Under the pieces are notes generated by a model, which had not been told where the DNA came from, searched no databases, and worked only from the letters and a program-made list of their open reading frames with translations. Both the position numbers and the translations under genes were made by a program. From Rhodobacter sp. 24-YEA-8 (GTDB lineage Bacteria; Pseudomonadota; Alphaproteobacteria; Rhodobacterales; Rhodobacteraceae), in assembly GCF_900105075.1 (NCBI RefSeq), contig NZ_FNSK01000001.1:2679001-2743000 (forward strand): a stretch of 64,000 nt of DNA, written 5' to 3'. Of this stretch, positions 19,587 to 28,799 are shown piece after piece. Position 1 is the stretch's first letter, and every line of letters begins with the position of its first letter.

Positions 19587-20759
19587 ATGTTGTCCGCATT
19601 CCCGATGGCCCGCAAGTCCCTGGGCCGGTTCCTTTTTGTCTTCTTCGCGCTCTTTGCCGCCGCCTGCGTTCCGCAAGACGGCGGCGGCGGCACGCCCGGC
19701 AAATCCGACCGTTCAAAGCCGGTACAGGTTGCATTGCTGGTGCCGGGCGGGTCGGGCCAGGCCAGTGATCAGGTCCTGGCCAACAGCCTGACCAATGCCG
19801 CGCGCCTTGCCGCAGCCGATCTCTCGGGCGTCAAAATCGACCTTCGCATCTATCAGACCGGCGGCAACCCGTCCCAGGCCTCGGCGGCTGCAATCCAGGC
19901 CGTGGCCGAAGGCGCCGAGATCATCCTTGGCCCGGTTTTCGCGCAGGAGGCCAATGCCGCAGGCGTCGCCATGGCCGGCAAGGGCATCAATGTTCTCGCC
20001 TTCTCGAACAATGTCGATATCGCCGGCGGCAATGTCTTTGTGCTGGGCCCGACCTTCGACAATGCGGCCCGCCGCATGGCGTCTTATGCGGTCAGACAGG
20101 GCCGCAACCGCATCATGATCGTGCATGAAAAGAACAGCGCAGGCGAGGCCGGCAAACGCGCCATCCAGCGTGGTGTCTCGGCCGCAGGCGGCACTGTCGT
20201 AGGTGTCTCCGGATATGATTTCAGCCAGCAAGGCGTGTCGGCTGCTGCACCGGGCATCGTTTCCACCGTGCGTGACACCGGGGCATCGGCCGTATTCCTG
20301 ACTGCGGATACCGCGGGCGCGCTGCCGCTTTTGAGCCAGCTGTTGCTGGACAATGGGCTTGACCGCAATGCGGCGAAGTTCCTTGGTCTGACCCGCTGGG
20401 ATGTGCCTGCACAGACGCTGGGCCTGCCGGGCGTCCAGGGCGGCTGGTTCACCCTGCCCGACCCCAATCTTTATGCACAGTTCCAAAATCGCTACCAGGC
20501 CTCTTACGGCGCGGCGCCGCATCCGATTGCCGGCCTCGCCTATGACGGGATCGCTGCCATCGGCGCGCTGGCGCGGCAGGGCAACGACCTTTCCACAGGC
20601 TCGCTGACGCAGAATGCCGGTTTCGTAGGCGTCTCCGGCATCTTCCGGCTGCGCAGCAATGGCACCAATGAACGCGGCCTCGCCGTCGCCGAAATCCGCA
20701 ACAATCAGGTGGTCGTGATTGACCCTGCGCCCCGCAGCTTCTCCGGCGCCGGGCTCTGA
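19587..20759 (+). CDS. LpoA-like penicillin-binding-protein activator lipoprotein
   Basis: The 390-residue product begins with a lipoprotein signal (hydrophobic FLFVFFALFAAAC, lipid-modified cysteine near residue 30), then a low-complexity linker and a periplasmic-binding-protein type I fold (VALLVPGGSGQASDQVLANSL; LGPVFAQEANAAG). That architecture and divergence from rsmI match the LpoA/YraM family, which in enterobacteria activates PBP1A from the outer membrane. Here the N-terminal TPR domain of enterobacterial LpoA is missing, as usual outside gammaproteobacteria. It could alternatively bind a small ligand. Start 19587 follows GAGGAG; an internal ATG at 19605 is also possible. Confidence 0.82.
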   Translation: MLSAFPMARKSLGRFLFVFFALFAAACVPQDGGGGTPGKSDRSKPVQVALLVPGGSGQASDQVLANSLTNAARLAAADLSGVKIDLRIYQTGGNPSQASAAAIQAVAEGAEIILGPVFAQEANAAGVAMAGKGINVLAFSNNVDIAGGNVFVLGPTFDNAARRMASYAVRQGRNRIMIVHEKNSAGEAGKRAIQRGVSAAGGTVVGVSGYDFSQQGVSAAAPGIVSTVRDTGASAVFLTADTAGALPLLSQLLLDNGLDRNAAKFLGLTRWDVPAQTLGLPGVQGGWFTLPDPNLYAQFQNRYQASYGAAPHPIAGLAYDGIAAIGALARQGNDLSTGSLTQNAGFVGVSGIFRLRSNGTNERGLAVAEIRNNQVVVIDPAPRSFSGAGL

Positions 20760-23592
20760 TCCCGCCCCGCGCAAGCGGGCAGGACAGGGCGCCTCCGGAA
20801 CCGGCCCTGAACCGGACGACAAGGCAGCCGGATTTGTTCCGGCTGCCGTCCCGCTTTTGCTGCCCGAAGACGCGATCATCGACACAGAGGCCGTGACGGC
20901 AGCGATCCTTGCCGATCTTGCGCCCGGGCTTGACGGAAAGGCCTTGCGCGCCGTTGCGGTCGCGCATCTGGCTGCGGCAAAAACCCGCGCCAATGCCGCC
21001 CTGGCCGAGGCATTCCGCGACCATCCGGCCGAGGCAAGACCGCTGATCTCGGCCCAGGCCTGGCTGACGGATCAACTGGTGATCATCGCCTTCACCATCG
21101 CGCAAAAGCTGCATCCGGTGGCGCTCCCGACCGATGCCGAACGGCTCGCGATACTCGCGGTCGGCGGCTACGGCCGCGCCGAGATGGCGCCGCATTCCGA
21201 TATCGACCTTCTGTTCCTGACCCCGATGAAAACCACGCCATGGGCGGAATGCGTGGTTGAATCAATGCTTTACATGCTCTGGGATCTGAAGCTGAAGGTG
21301 GGCCATGCGGTCCGGACCATCCGCGATTGCCTCCGCCTTGCGCGCGAAGACATCACGATCCGCACCGCGATGCTCGAGAAACGCTTTATCACCGGTGACA
21401 AGGCGCTGGCCGGGGAACTGGCGGAAAAGCTCTGGAATGAGGTCTTCCGCAAAACCGGCCCTGAATTCATCGAGGCAAAACTCGCGGAGCGGGCAGAGCG
21501 CCACCGCCGCCAGGGCGGCCAGCGCTATGTGCTGGAACCCAATGTCAAAGAGGGCAAGGGGGGGCTGCGCGACCTCCAGACGCTGTACTGGATCGGCAAA
21601 TATCTGCACAGGGTGCCGAAAGCGGCGGGCCTGGTGAATGCCGGTCTCTTCACCCGCGAGGAATATGAGGCCTTCCGCGCCGCTGAGGATTTCCTCTGGG
21701 TGGTGCGCAGCCATCTGCATTACATCACCGGCCGTCCGACCGATCAGCTGACCTTCGATCTCCAGCCCGAGGTGGCTTTGCGCATGGGCTATAAGGATGC
21801 CCGTGGCCGGCGCGCGGTCGAGATCTTCATGCAGGATTACTTCCGCCACGCCACCCGCGTCGGCGAGCTGACCCGCATCTTCCTGACCGGGCTCGAGGCA
21901 CGGCATGCCAAGCGCGAGGCCTCGCTGATGGGGCTGTTCAAGCTGACCAAACGCGTCCGTCCGGGCTATCGCCTGGTTCAGGGCCGGATCGACGTGGTGA
22001 ACCCGGCAGAGTTCCTGAAAGACAAACTGAATCTGTTGCGGGTTTTTGAGGAAGGGCTGCGGACCGGCTATCTGCTGCACCCGAATGTCATGCGTCTGGT
22101 CACCGCGAACCTCGCGCTGATCGATGACGAGATGCGCGAAGACCCCGAAGCGGCGCGGATCTTCCTCGATCTGTTGCTGAAACATGGCAACCCGGAACGC
22201 AGCCTGAGGCGGATGAACGAGCTGGGCGTGCTTGCCGCATTCATCCCTGAATTCGAACCCATCGTCGCGATGATGCAGTTCAACGTCTACCATTCCTACA
22301 CGGTGGATGAACACACGATCCAATGCATCTCGACCCTGGCGCAGATCGAGCGCGAAGAGCTGATCGAAGAGCTGCCCTTGTCGTCGGAAATTCTCAAGAC
22401 CGGCGTGAGCCGCAAGGTGCTTTATGTCGCGCTTTTGCTGCATGATATCGGCAAGGGCCGGCCCGAGGATCATTCGATTCTCGGCGCCCAGATCGCCCGG
22501 CGGGTGACGCCGCGCCTCGGGCTGAGTGATGAAGAATGCGAGACAGTCGAATGGCTGGTGCGCTGGCATCTTCTGATGTCCGACATGGCGCAGAAACGCG
22601 ATATCGGCGATCCACGCACGGTCAGGGATTTTGCCAAAGCGGTAAAGACCCGCAAACGCCTTGACCTGCTGACGGTGCTGACGGTCTGCGATATCCGGGG
22701 CGTCGGGCCGAACACCTGGAACAACTGGAAAGCGATGCTGCTGCGTCAACTCCACCAGGTCACCGCCGAGGCGCTGGAGGCGGGGCTGGAAACCGTCAAC
22801 CGCGAGAACCGTGCCGATGAGGCCAGGCGGGCCCTGCGCGAGGCCCTGCCCGACTGGGACGCCAAAGACCTGCGCGCCGAGACGCAGCGCCATTATCCGC
22901 AATACTGGCAGGGGCTGGAAACCTCGACCCAGGCCGTTTTCGCGCGGCTGCTGCTCGGGATCGGCGATGATGAGATCCGCATCGATCTGGAACCGGATCT
23001 CTCGCGCGATGCCACCCGCGCCTGTTTCGCGCTGGCCGATCACCCCGGTATTTTCTCGCGGCTCGCGGGCGCACTGGCGCTGGTGGGCGCGAATGTGGTC
23101 GATGCCCGCACCTATACGTCAAAAGACGGCTATGCCACGGCAGTGTTCTGGGTTCAGGATGCCGAGGGCCACCCTTATGAGATCTCCCGCCTGCCCCGGC
23201 TGCGCGGCATGATCGAAAAGACACTGCGTGGTCAGGTTGTGGCGCGCGAGGCCCTGAAAGATCGCGACAAGGTGAAACGGCGCGAGCGGGAATTCCGCTT
23301 CCCGACCCATATCACCATCGATAACGAAGGCTCGGATATCTACACGATCATCGAGGTCGATACCCGCGACCGCCCGGGTCTGCTTTATGACCTGACCCGG
23401 ACGCTGGCGAATAACAACATCTCGATCGTTTCCGCGGTGATCGCGACTTACGGTGCCCAGGTGGTCGACACATTCTATGTGAAAGACACGTTCGGGCTGA
23501 AACTGCACGAAAAACGGCGCCAGGAAGCGCTGGAAAAAAAGCTGCGCCAGGCGATAAGCGATGGTGCGGAACGGGCGCAGGCCCAGGGCTGA
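20719..23592 (+). CDS. glnD: [Protein-PII] uridylyltransferase/uridylyl-removing enzyme
   Basis: GlnD senses glutamine and adds or removes UMP on PII proteins, controlling nitrogen assimilation. Domains in order: nucleotidyltransferase with GGYGRAEMAPHSDIDLLFL near residue 148, GlnD linker, HD domain with LLLHDIGKGRPEDHS near residue 570, and two ACT domains at about 775-850 and 865-945. The start is uncertain: the frame opens with TTG at 20719, inside the previous gene, without a clear ribosome site, and no ATG occurs in the first 200 residues that would keep the conserved part. A later TTG/GTG start near 20855-20895 is possible. Confidence 0.93.
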   Translation: MTLRPAASPAPGSDPAPRKRAGQGASGTGPEPDDKAAGFVPAAVPLLLPEDAIIDTEAVTAAILADLAPGLDGKALRAVAVAHLAAAKTRANAALAEAFRDHPAEARPLISAQAWLTDQLVIIAFTIAQKLHPVALPTDAERLAILAVGGYGRAEMAPHSDIDLLFLTPMKTTPWAECVVESMLYMLWDLKLKVGHAVRTIRDCLRLAREDITIRTAMLEKRFITGDKALAGELAEKLWNEVFRKTGPEFIEAKLAERAERHRRQGGQRYVLEPNVKEGKGGLRDLQTLYWIGKYLHRVPKAAGLVNAGLFTREEYEAFRAAEDFLWVVRSHLHYITGRPTDQLTFDLQPEVALRMGYKDARGRRAVEIFMQDYFRHATRVGELTRIFLTGLEARHAKREASLMGLFKLTKRVRPGYRLVQGRIDVVNPAEFLKDKLNLLRVFEEGLRTGYLLHPNVMRLVTANLALIDDEMREDPEAARIFLDLLLKHGNPERSLRRMNELGVLAAFIPEFEPIVAMMQFNVYHSYTVDEHTIQCISTLAQIEREELIEELPLSSEILKTGVSRKVLYVALLLHDIGKGRPEDHSILGAQIARRVTPRLGLSDEECETVEWLVRWHLLMSDMAQKRDIGDPRTVRDFAKAVKTRKRLDLLTVLTVCDIRGVGPNTWNNWKAMLLRQLHQVTAEALEAGLETVNRENRADEARRALREALPDWDAKDLRAETQRHYPQYWQGLETSTQAVFARLLLGIGDDEIRIDLEPDLSRDATRACFALADHPGIFSRLAGALALVGANVVDARTYTSKDGYATAVFWVQDAEGHPYEISRLPRLRGMIEKTLRGQVVAREALKDRDKVKRREREFRFPTHITIDNEGSDIYTIIEVDTRDRPGLLYDLTRTLANNNISIVSAVIATYGAQVVDTFYVKDTFGLKLHEKRRQEALEKKLRQAISDGAERAQAQG

Positions 23593-23629
23593 ACGAAACA
23601 GATCGCAGACGCGAGGAGCAGATCCCGAA

Positions 23630-25180
23630 ATGAAACCGATCCGGCTGGTGGCGGGGTTCCTCACCGTAGGCTTCTGGACGCTGATTTCACGCGTCGCGGG
23701 CCTCGTGCGAGATATGTTCATGGCGGCCTATCTTGGCGACGGGCCGGTCAGCCAGGCGCTGGTCGCGGCGCAATCCCTGCCGAATATGTTCCGCAGGCTC
23801 TTTGCCGAGGGCGCCTTCAACATGGCATTCGTGCCAATGTATGCCAAAAAGCTTGAGGCAGGCGAGGATGCCAATGGCTTTGCCCGCGATGCGTTCTGGA
23901 CAATGGCGGCCTTTCTCGCGGTCTTTTCGGCGGTCTGTATCGTGGCCATGCCGGTGCTGGTCTGGATCCTCGCAGCCGGCTTCGAGGTGGATACCCGCTT
24001 TGATCTGGCGATCACCTATGGCCGGATCGCATTCCCCTATATCCTCTTCATCTCGCTGACCGCGCTCTTGTCAGGGGTGCTGAACTCGATGGGACGCTTC
24101 CTTGCGACCTCGGCAGTCACCGCGCTTTTGTCGCTGACGATGATCGCCGGCATGATCTTTGCGCGCCGGTTCGACTGGGATATGGGCATCACATTGGCCT
24201 GGGCAATCTCGATCTCGGGCGTGTTGCAGCTTTTGGCCGTGTGGTTCGCGCTGAAGCGGCTCGGGTTTTCGCTGCCCTTCCAGCTGCCGAAATGGACGCC
24301 CGAGCTGAAGCGCCTTGCCATCATCGCCGCGCCGGCAGCACTTGCTGGGGGCGTGGTCCAGGTCAATCTCGTCGTGGGCCGCCGGGTGGCAAGCTATACT
24401 GATGGCGCTATGACCTGGCTTTACAATGCCGACCGGCTTTATCAGCTGCCGCTGGGGGTGGTGGGGATCGCGATTGGCGTGGTCCTGCTGCCGGAACTGG
24501 CGCGGCGGCTGCGGGCCTCGGATGCCGAAGGCGCGCGGTTCAGCTTTTCGCGCGGGGCGGAATTTGCGCTTTTGCTGACCCTGCCGGCAGCGGTCGCGCT
24601 GATCGTGATCGCGCGGCCCATCATCGGTGTGATCTTCGAGCGTGGCGCCTATAGCGCCCATGCCGCCGACAATACCGCCCTGGCATTGGCGATCTACGGC
24701 GCGGGCCTGCCGGCCTTCGTGCTGCACAAGGTTCTGCAACCGCAGTTTTACGCCCGCCATGACACGCGGCGCCCGTTCAATTATGCGGTGGTCGCGATGG
24801 TGGTGAACCTGGTTGTTGCCGTCGCGCTGATGCCCCTGATCGGCTTTCTCGCGGCGGCGATTGCGACCACGGTTTCGGCCTGGATCATGGTGGTTCAGCT
24901 CTGGCTTGGCTCGCGCAGCATGGGGATCTCGGCCACGATGGATGACCGGTTCCGCCAGCGGCTGCCCCGGATCATCCTGTCTTCGCTGCTGATGGGCGCG
25001 GTGCTGCTCGGGCTGGTCTGGATCATGGGCGATGCCGTGACCGAAAAAGGCACCCGGACGCCTTTGCTTCTGGCCCTGGTTCTGGCGGGAATGGTGAGTT
25101 ACTTCCTCGCCGCGACGCTTACCGGTGCCATGAACCTCGCCGATCTTAAATCCTCGCTCAGGCGCGGAAAGCGGGCGTGA
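23630..25180 (+). CDS. murJ: Lipid II flippase MurJ
   Basis: MurJ flips lipid II across the inner membrane for peptidoglycan synthesis. The 516-residue protein has about 14 membrane helices and the family N-terminus GFWTLISRVAGLVRDMFMAAYLG, followed by LPNMFRRLFAEGAFNMAFVPMY. The ATG at 23630 follows GAGGAG (23612) and gives the usual N-terminus. It lies 37 bases after glnD. Confidence 0.96.
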   Translation: MKPIRLVAGFLTVGFWTLISRVAGLVRDMFMAAYLGDGPVSQALVAAQSLPNMFRRLFAEGAFNMAFVPMYAKKLEAGEDANGFARDAFWTMAAFLAVFSAVCIVAMPVLVWILAAGFEVDTRFDLAITYGRIAFPYILFISLTALLSGVLNSMGRFLATSAVTALLSLTMIAGMIFARRFDWDMGITLAWAISISGVLQLLAVWFALKRLGFSLPFQLPKWTPELKRLAIIAAPAALAGGVVQVNLVVGRRVASYTDGAMTWLYNADRLYQLPLGVVGIAIGVVLLPELARRLRASDAEGARFSFSRGAEFALLLTLPAAVALIVIARPIIGVIFERGAYSAHAADNTALALAIYGAGLPAFVLHKVLQPQFYARHDTRRPFNYAVVAMVVNLVVAVALMPLIGFLAAAIATTVSAWIMVVQLWLGSRSMGISATMDDRFRQRLPRIILSSLLMGAVLLGLVWIMGDAVTEKGTRTPLLLALVLAGMVSYFLAATLTGAMNLADLKSSLRRGKRA

Positions 25181-25183
25181 ACC

Positions 25184-26029
25184 TCAGCGCGCCACCATGG
25201 CGCGCTGATTGATCAGAAGTGATGCGATCACCACCACAACCCCGGCGATTTGCAGCGCCGAGGGCATGATCTGCAACAAGGCCGCATCCAGCACCAGCGC
25301 CGTCACCGGCGTCAGCAGGATCAGCGGCATGATCGCGACCGCCCCAACAGCCTCGATCCCCCGGAACCACAACAGGAACGGGATCCCGGTCAGCACGATG
25401 GCAAGGATCACAAAGGCCACGATGTTCAGCCCGGTCAGCGGGCCCTGGAAATCGCCGATCAGAAGCGCGACCAGCGTCAGCTCGATACCGCCGATCAGAA
25501 GTTGCCAGGCGGTGAAAGAGGTGATGCTGATCCCCGGGCTGCCCCAGCGGCTGAGCAGCACGCCCCCGAGCGAGATCGACAGCACACAGCCCAGCATCGC
25601 GGCGACGCCGATCCCGTCAATCGCAGCTCCGTCCTTGAGTACCACCATCGCCACGCCCAAAAGACCCAGAAGCACCGCAAAGAATTGCAGCCCCGTCGGT
25701 CTTCGGTGCAGGATCCCCCAGGCCATCAGCAGCACGAGCACGGGCCCAAGCGCCTGAAACACCGCCGCGACACCGCCCTGGAGCCGCATCGCGCCGATGA
25801 AAAACAGCCCGAAGAAAAACCCGACATTCAGCGTGCCGAGGACGATCATCCGACCCCACCAGCCCGGCAGGGGCAGTTCGCGGCTCAGAAGAAACAGAAA
25901 GCCCGCACCGCCCACCGCCCGCACCGCGCCGGCCATTTCCGGATGCGGCGGCAGCCAGCGCCCGGCCAGCATATAGGTAAAGCCCCAGAGAATGGTGCAG
26001 ATGGCGGCTCCGGTTTTTGGTCCGATCAT
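25184..26029 (-). CDS. DMT-superfamily (EamA) transporter
   Basis: The 281-residue protein has ten predicted membrane helices arranged as two EamA repeats, each beginning with a hydrophobic stretch (ICTILWGFTYMLAGRW near residue 10; MLGCVLSISLGGVLLSRWG near residue 144). Such proteins export or import small metabolites; substrate cannot be predicted. The ATG at 26029 begins the conserved part; the frame remains open upstream. It converges on murJ with three bases between stops. Confidence 0.85.
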   Translation of the reverse strand: MIGPKTGAAICTILWGFTYMLAGRWLPPHPEMAGAVRAVGGAGFLFLLSRELPLPGWWGRMIVLGTLNVGFFFGLFFIGAMRLQGGVAAVFQALGPVLVLLMAWGILHRRPTGLQFFAVLLGLLGVAMVVLKDGAAIDGIGVAAMLGCVLSISLGGVLLSRWGSPGISITSFTAWQLLIGGIELTLVALLIGDFQGPLTGLNIVAFVILAIVLTGIPFLLWFRGIEAVGAVAIMPLILLTPVTALVLDAALLQIMPSALQIAGVVVVIASLLINQRAMVAR

Positions 26030-26135
26030 GGGTCTTCCTGCGGCGTCAGTGATGCGCCCTTCTGTCACCCATCGCCGCGACAGGCGCAACCGACCGCCGC
26101 GCGCAGCCAGAATGCCCGGGCCGCACCAAGCGCGC

Positions 26136-26825
26136 TCAGCGGTTGCGCAGCCGCGCGCGAACCCGACCCCAGCCGCCGGGGCTGACAAGGAAGGACAGCG
26201 CAAAACCGGCGGCGAAACCGGCCACTTCGGCGATCCATTCAAAGCCGCCGCCGAACAGCACGCCGAACAGAAGCTGCACAAACAGAAGCATCCCGATCAG
26301 CGTGAAGGCGCGATAGCCATTCGAGCCGGTCCCGATCAGCTGCACCCACAAAAGGAAGGTAAAGGCGCCGATCAGCCCGTAAACCCCGGAATAGGCCCCG
26401 ATCAGCGGGTAATTTTCATAGGGCACCAGGGCGATAAAGGCGAAGGCCCCGGCCCAGCTTGCCCCGTAGAACACGCCGAGGACAGCCCACCAGCGGAAAA
26501 CCTCACCGACCATCTTGCCAAGCGCCAGCAACAGGACCACCGCAAACAGCGCGCTGGTCGTGGTCTGATGCACGAAGGGGAAGGCGACAAAGCGCAGAGC
26601 CAATTCGTCCCAGACCCGGTTGGCCCAGAAATACTCAACGACATTGCGCGCCACCGCGTAATCCATCAGGGCGCTCTGGCGCCAGCCGATGCCGCCCGGC
26701 CCTCCGATCACCCCGGCCTCGGCGAGACCCAGCACGATCTCGGCCGCAATCATCGGCAGCGCCAATGCCCAGACAACCCAGGGCAGCTGGTTGATCGGGC
26801 TGGCATTCGGATCGGTATCATACAT
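26136..26825 (-). CDS. Rhomboid-family membrane protein with degenerate active site
   Basis: The 229-residue protein has six or seven hydrophobic segments and aligns by eye with rhomboid intramembrane proteases. The serine is kept (S146 in IGAYSGVYGLIGA; E. coli GlpG has GGLSGVVYALMG). The catalytic histidine is not: GlpG AHVAGLAVG corresponds to AEVAGFAAG here, with E200 in place of H254. The HxxxN oxyanion motif in the second helix is also missing (VHQTTTSALF). It may therefore be an inactive rhomboid that binds rather than cuts membrane proteins. It is divergent from trpS. Confidence 0.8.
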   Translation of the reverse strand: MYDTDPNASPINQLPWVVWALALPMIAAEIVLGLAEAGVIGGPGGIGWRQSALMDYAVARNVVEYFWANRVWDELALRFVAFPFVHQTTTSALFAVVLLLALGKMVGEVFRWWAVLGVFYGASWAGAFAFIALVPYENYPLIGAYSGVYGLIGAFTFLLWVQLIGTGSNGYRAFTLIGMLLFVQLLFGVLFGGGFEWIAEVAGFAAGFALSFLVSPGGWGRVRARLRNR

Positions 26826-26853
26826 GCGGCACGCATCCCCTTCGGGCGCGATG

Positions 26854-26882
26854 TTGACGCCCCTCCTGCGAAGCCTTACGCC
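26854..26882 (+). promoter_or_regulatory. Possible trpS promoter
   Basis: TTGACG at 26854-26859 is followed after 17 bases by TACGCC, a poor -10 hexamer, about 35 bases before the trpS start. It is the only sigma-70-like pair seen in the gap. Confidence 0.3.
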
Positions 26883-26914
26883 GTGCAGGTCAGTTTTTCC
26901 AGACGGAGAGCATC

Positions 26915-27976
26915 ATGTCCTCGCAAGACATCCAGGGTCAGGGCGGCTCCAATCCAGGTTTCACGCCGCGGATCTTTTCCGGCATCCAGCCCTCGGGCGG
27001 GATGACGCTGGGGAATTACCTCGGCGCGCTGAAGCGCTTTGCCGAAAAGCAGGATCAGGGGATCGAGACGATCTATTGCGTCGTCGATCTGCATGCGATC
27101 ACCGTCTGGCAGGATCCCGAAAAACTGCGCCACCAGACACGCGAGATCACGGCGGCCTATCTGGCCAGCGGCATCGACCCGGCGCGCTCGATCATCTTCA
27201 ACCAGAGCCAGGTGACGGGACATGCCGAGCTGGCCTGGATCTTCAACTGCGTCGCCCGCATCGGCTGGATGTACCGGATGACCCAGTTCAAGGACAAAAC
27301 AGCCGGCAAGAATGCCGAGAATTCCTCGCTGGGCCTGCTGGCCTATCCCTCCCTGATGGCGGCGGATATCCTGCTTTATCACACGACCGGCGTGCCGGTG
27401 GGCGAAGATCAGAAACAGCATCTCGAACTGACCCGCGACATCGCGGCCAAGTTCAACCATGATTACGGTGTCAATTTCTTCCCGATCACCGAGCCGCTGA
27501 TCGAGGGCACCGCGACCCGCGTGATGTCCCTGCGCGATGGCACGAAGAAAATGTCGAAATCCGACCCGTCAGATGCCAGTCGGATCAATCTCACCGATGA
27601 TGCCGATACGATCGCGAAGAAGATCCGCAAGGCCACCACCGATCCGAACCCGCTGCCCGAGACCGTGGAGGGGCTGAAGGACCGCCCCGAGGCAAAGAAC
27701 CTCGTGAATATCTACGCGGCCCTGGCCGGGATCAGCGCCGAAGCGGTGATCCGGGAGTTCGCCGGCGCGCAATTCGGCACCTTCAAGCCGCGTCTCGCCG
27801 ATCTGGCGGTGGCAAAGCTTTCGCCGATCACCGAGGCAATGAACCGCTATATGCAGGACCCGGCCGAGATCGACCGCATCCTTGGCGAAGGCGCTGGCCG
27901 CGCCGATGCCATTGCCAGCCCGATCCTTGCGAAGACTAAAGAGATTGTCGGCATGATCGGCTCGCGCGGCAGGTGA
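26915..27976 (+). CDS. trpS: Tryptophanyl-tRNA synthetase
   Basis: TrpS charges tRNA-Trp. The 353-residue product has the class I signature regions: [13 protein letters not shown] near residue 28 (HIGH-type motif) and [15 protein letters not shown] near residue 211 (KMSKS). AEDQ-type binding stretch [15 protein letters not shown] lies near residue 161. The ATG at 26915 follows ACGGAGAG. Length is slightly above average through an N-terminal extension of about 15 residues. Confidence 0.97.
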   Translation: MSSQDIQGQGGSNPGFTPRIFSGIQPSGGMTLGNYLGALKRFAEKQDQGIETIYCVVDLHAITVWQDPEKLRHQTREITAAYLASGIDPARSIIFNQSQVTGHAELAWIFNCVARIGWMYRMTQFKDKTAGKNAENSSLGLLAYPSLMAADILLYHTTGVPVGEDQKQHLELTRDIAAKFNHDYGVNFFPITEPLIEGTATRVMSLRDGTKKMSKSDPSDASRINLTDDADTIAKKIRKATTDPNPLPETVEGLKDRPEAKNLVNIYAALAGISAEAVIREFAGAQFGTFKPRLADLAVAKLSPITEAMNRYMQDPAEIDRILGEGAGRADAIASPILAKTKEIVGMIGSRGR

Positions 27977-28127
27977 TCGCGGCAGGCTATCGGGCACAGG
28001 CCCGGAAAGCCCCATTGTCATAAGCCTGAATCGAGGCGCTGGCAGGATCGGAGTCGCTTCGGGAGGTCCTGTCCCCCCTTTGCCGATGGGTCATCCCCTG
28101 CCCCTCCGGCACCACCCGATGACCTGG

Positions 28128-28150
28128 CCCCCGTGCAATCTGTACGGGGG
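28128..28150 (+). terminator. Hairpin downstream of trpS
   Basis: CCCCCGTGCA and TGTACGGGGG form a 10-bp stem (one G-T pair) around ATC, followed by TCACTTTCTG. It lies 150 bases after trpS, so it could be a late terminator or part of an unrecognised transcript. The rest of 27977-28251 shows nothing. Confidence 0.35.
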
Positions 28151-28251
28151 TCACTTTCTGCCTGCGGGTACCTTTTCCATTTACACCGCCCCGGGCGGAA
28201 GCCATGATGAGCACGTTGTAACAACAGGCCGCGCCTCAGCGGCTATCTCCC

Positions 28252-28599
28252 ATGAAAATGACAGGTTTTGACCGGCTGGCACGCGAAGTCTGTGCCAAAT
28301 ACGGTTTCTGCGGCTCTGGCCATACCGGGATCTTCGTGCATTTTACCGATTTTCTTCCGGAAACCGGTCCGGTCACAGCCGAAGACTTCACCAACTGGCT
28401 GCTGATCGCCGATGGTTACGATCCCGAAAGGCAGGCAGAGGTCTTTGAAGAGTTCAGAGCCATCTTCCGTCCCATATTCATAAAGCATATGGGCGCCGAC
28501 TGCGTGGATGCCGGCTTGCTTTATTATTCTCCGGGCAGCAGCGACGGCCCCTTTCATCCACGCCGCTGGGCCAGACCAGGATCCGGGCCGAAACGCTGA
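28252..28599 (+). CDS. Hypothetical protein, 115 residues
   Basis: I do not recognise this protein. The frame has normal codon bias, acidic and aromatic residues in its centre (FLPETGPVTAEDFTNWLLIADGY and a segment with FEEFRAIFRPIF), and four cysteines (C14, C20 and two others towards the end). There is no signal peptide and no membrane segment, so it is probably cytoplasmic. A TAA lies in frame 30 bases upstream, so the start is ATG 28252 or 28258; neither has a strong ribosome site. It sits alone between trpS and a cluster of DnaA-box-like sites. Confidence 0.55.
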   Translation: MKMTGFDRLAREVCAKYGFCGSGHTGIFVHFTDFLPETGPVTAEDFTNWLLIADGYDPERQAEVFEEFRAIFRPIFIKHMGADCVDAGLLYYSPGSSDGPFHPRRWARPGSGPKR

Positions 28600-28635
28600 C
28601 CCGGATTGCGGCCCGCCCCGCAAGAATCGCAATTA

Positions 28636-28786
28636 CCTGTGGAAACCCCGGTTTTCCACAGGATCCTCCACAACAAACTGCTTTACATGATTCGCGGAAC
28701 GAATCAGGATAAATCAATATCTGGTGGGGGCTGTGGATAAATCCGCATAACCTTGCAGGTTCCCCAGCTTCTGGTGGTTATCCACA
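28636..28786. other. Cluster of DnaA-box-like 9-mers and inverted repeats
   Basis: Within 150 bases lie TTTTCCACA (28652), TGTGGATAA (28732, TTATCCACA on the minus strand) and TTATCCACA (28778), all fitting TTWTNCACA, plus TGTGGAAAC (28638), one mismatch. The first two words form an inverted repeat CCTGTGGAAAC / GTTTTCCACAGG. Between them is TGATTCG-CGGAA-CGAATCA (28688-28706) and AT-rich sequence. The last box ends 14 bases before the next gene. This may be a DnaA titration or regulatory site or, less likely, an origin; none of the usual origin neighbours is present. Confidence 0.45.
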
Positions 28787-28799
28787 GGGCAGAAGCGTC

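Noticed and set aside
19713..20993. 426-residue minus-strand frame opposite the LpoA-like gene
   Set aside because: It overlaps a lipoprotein gene with clear signal peptide and fold motifs; its own translation has no recognisable features.
28636..28786. Chromosomal origin of replication
   Set aside because: DnaA-box-like words are present, but none of the usual alphaproteobacterial origin neighbours is nearby and skew cannot be assessed from this window, so it is reported only as a site cluster.
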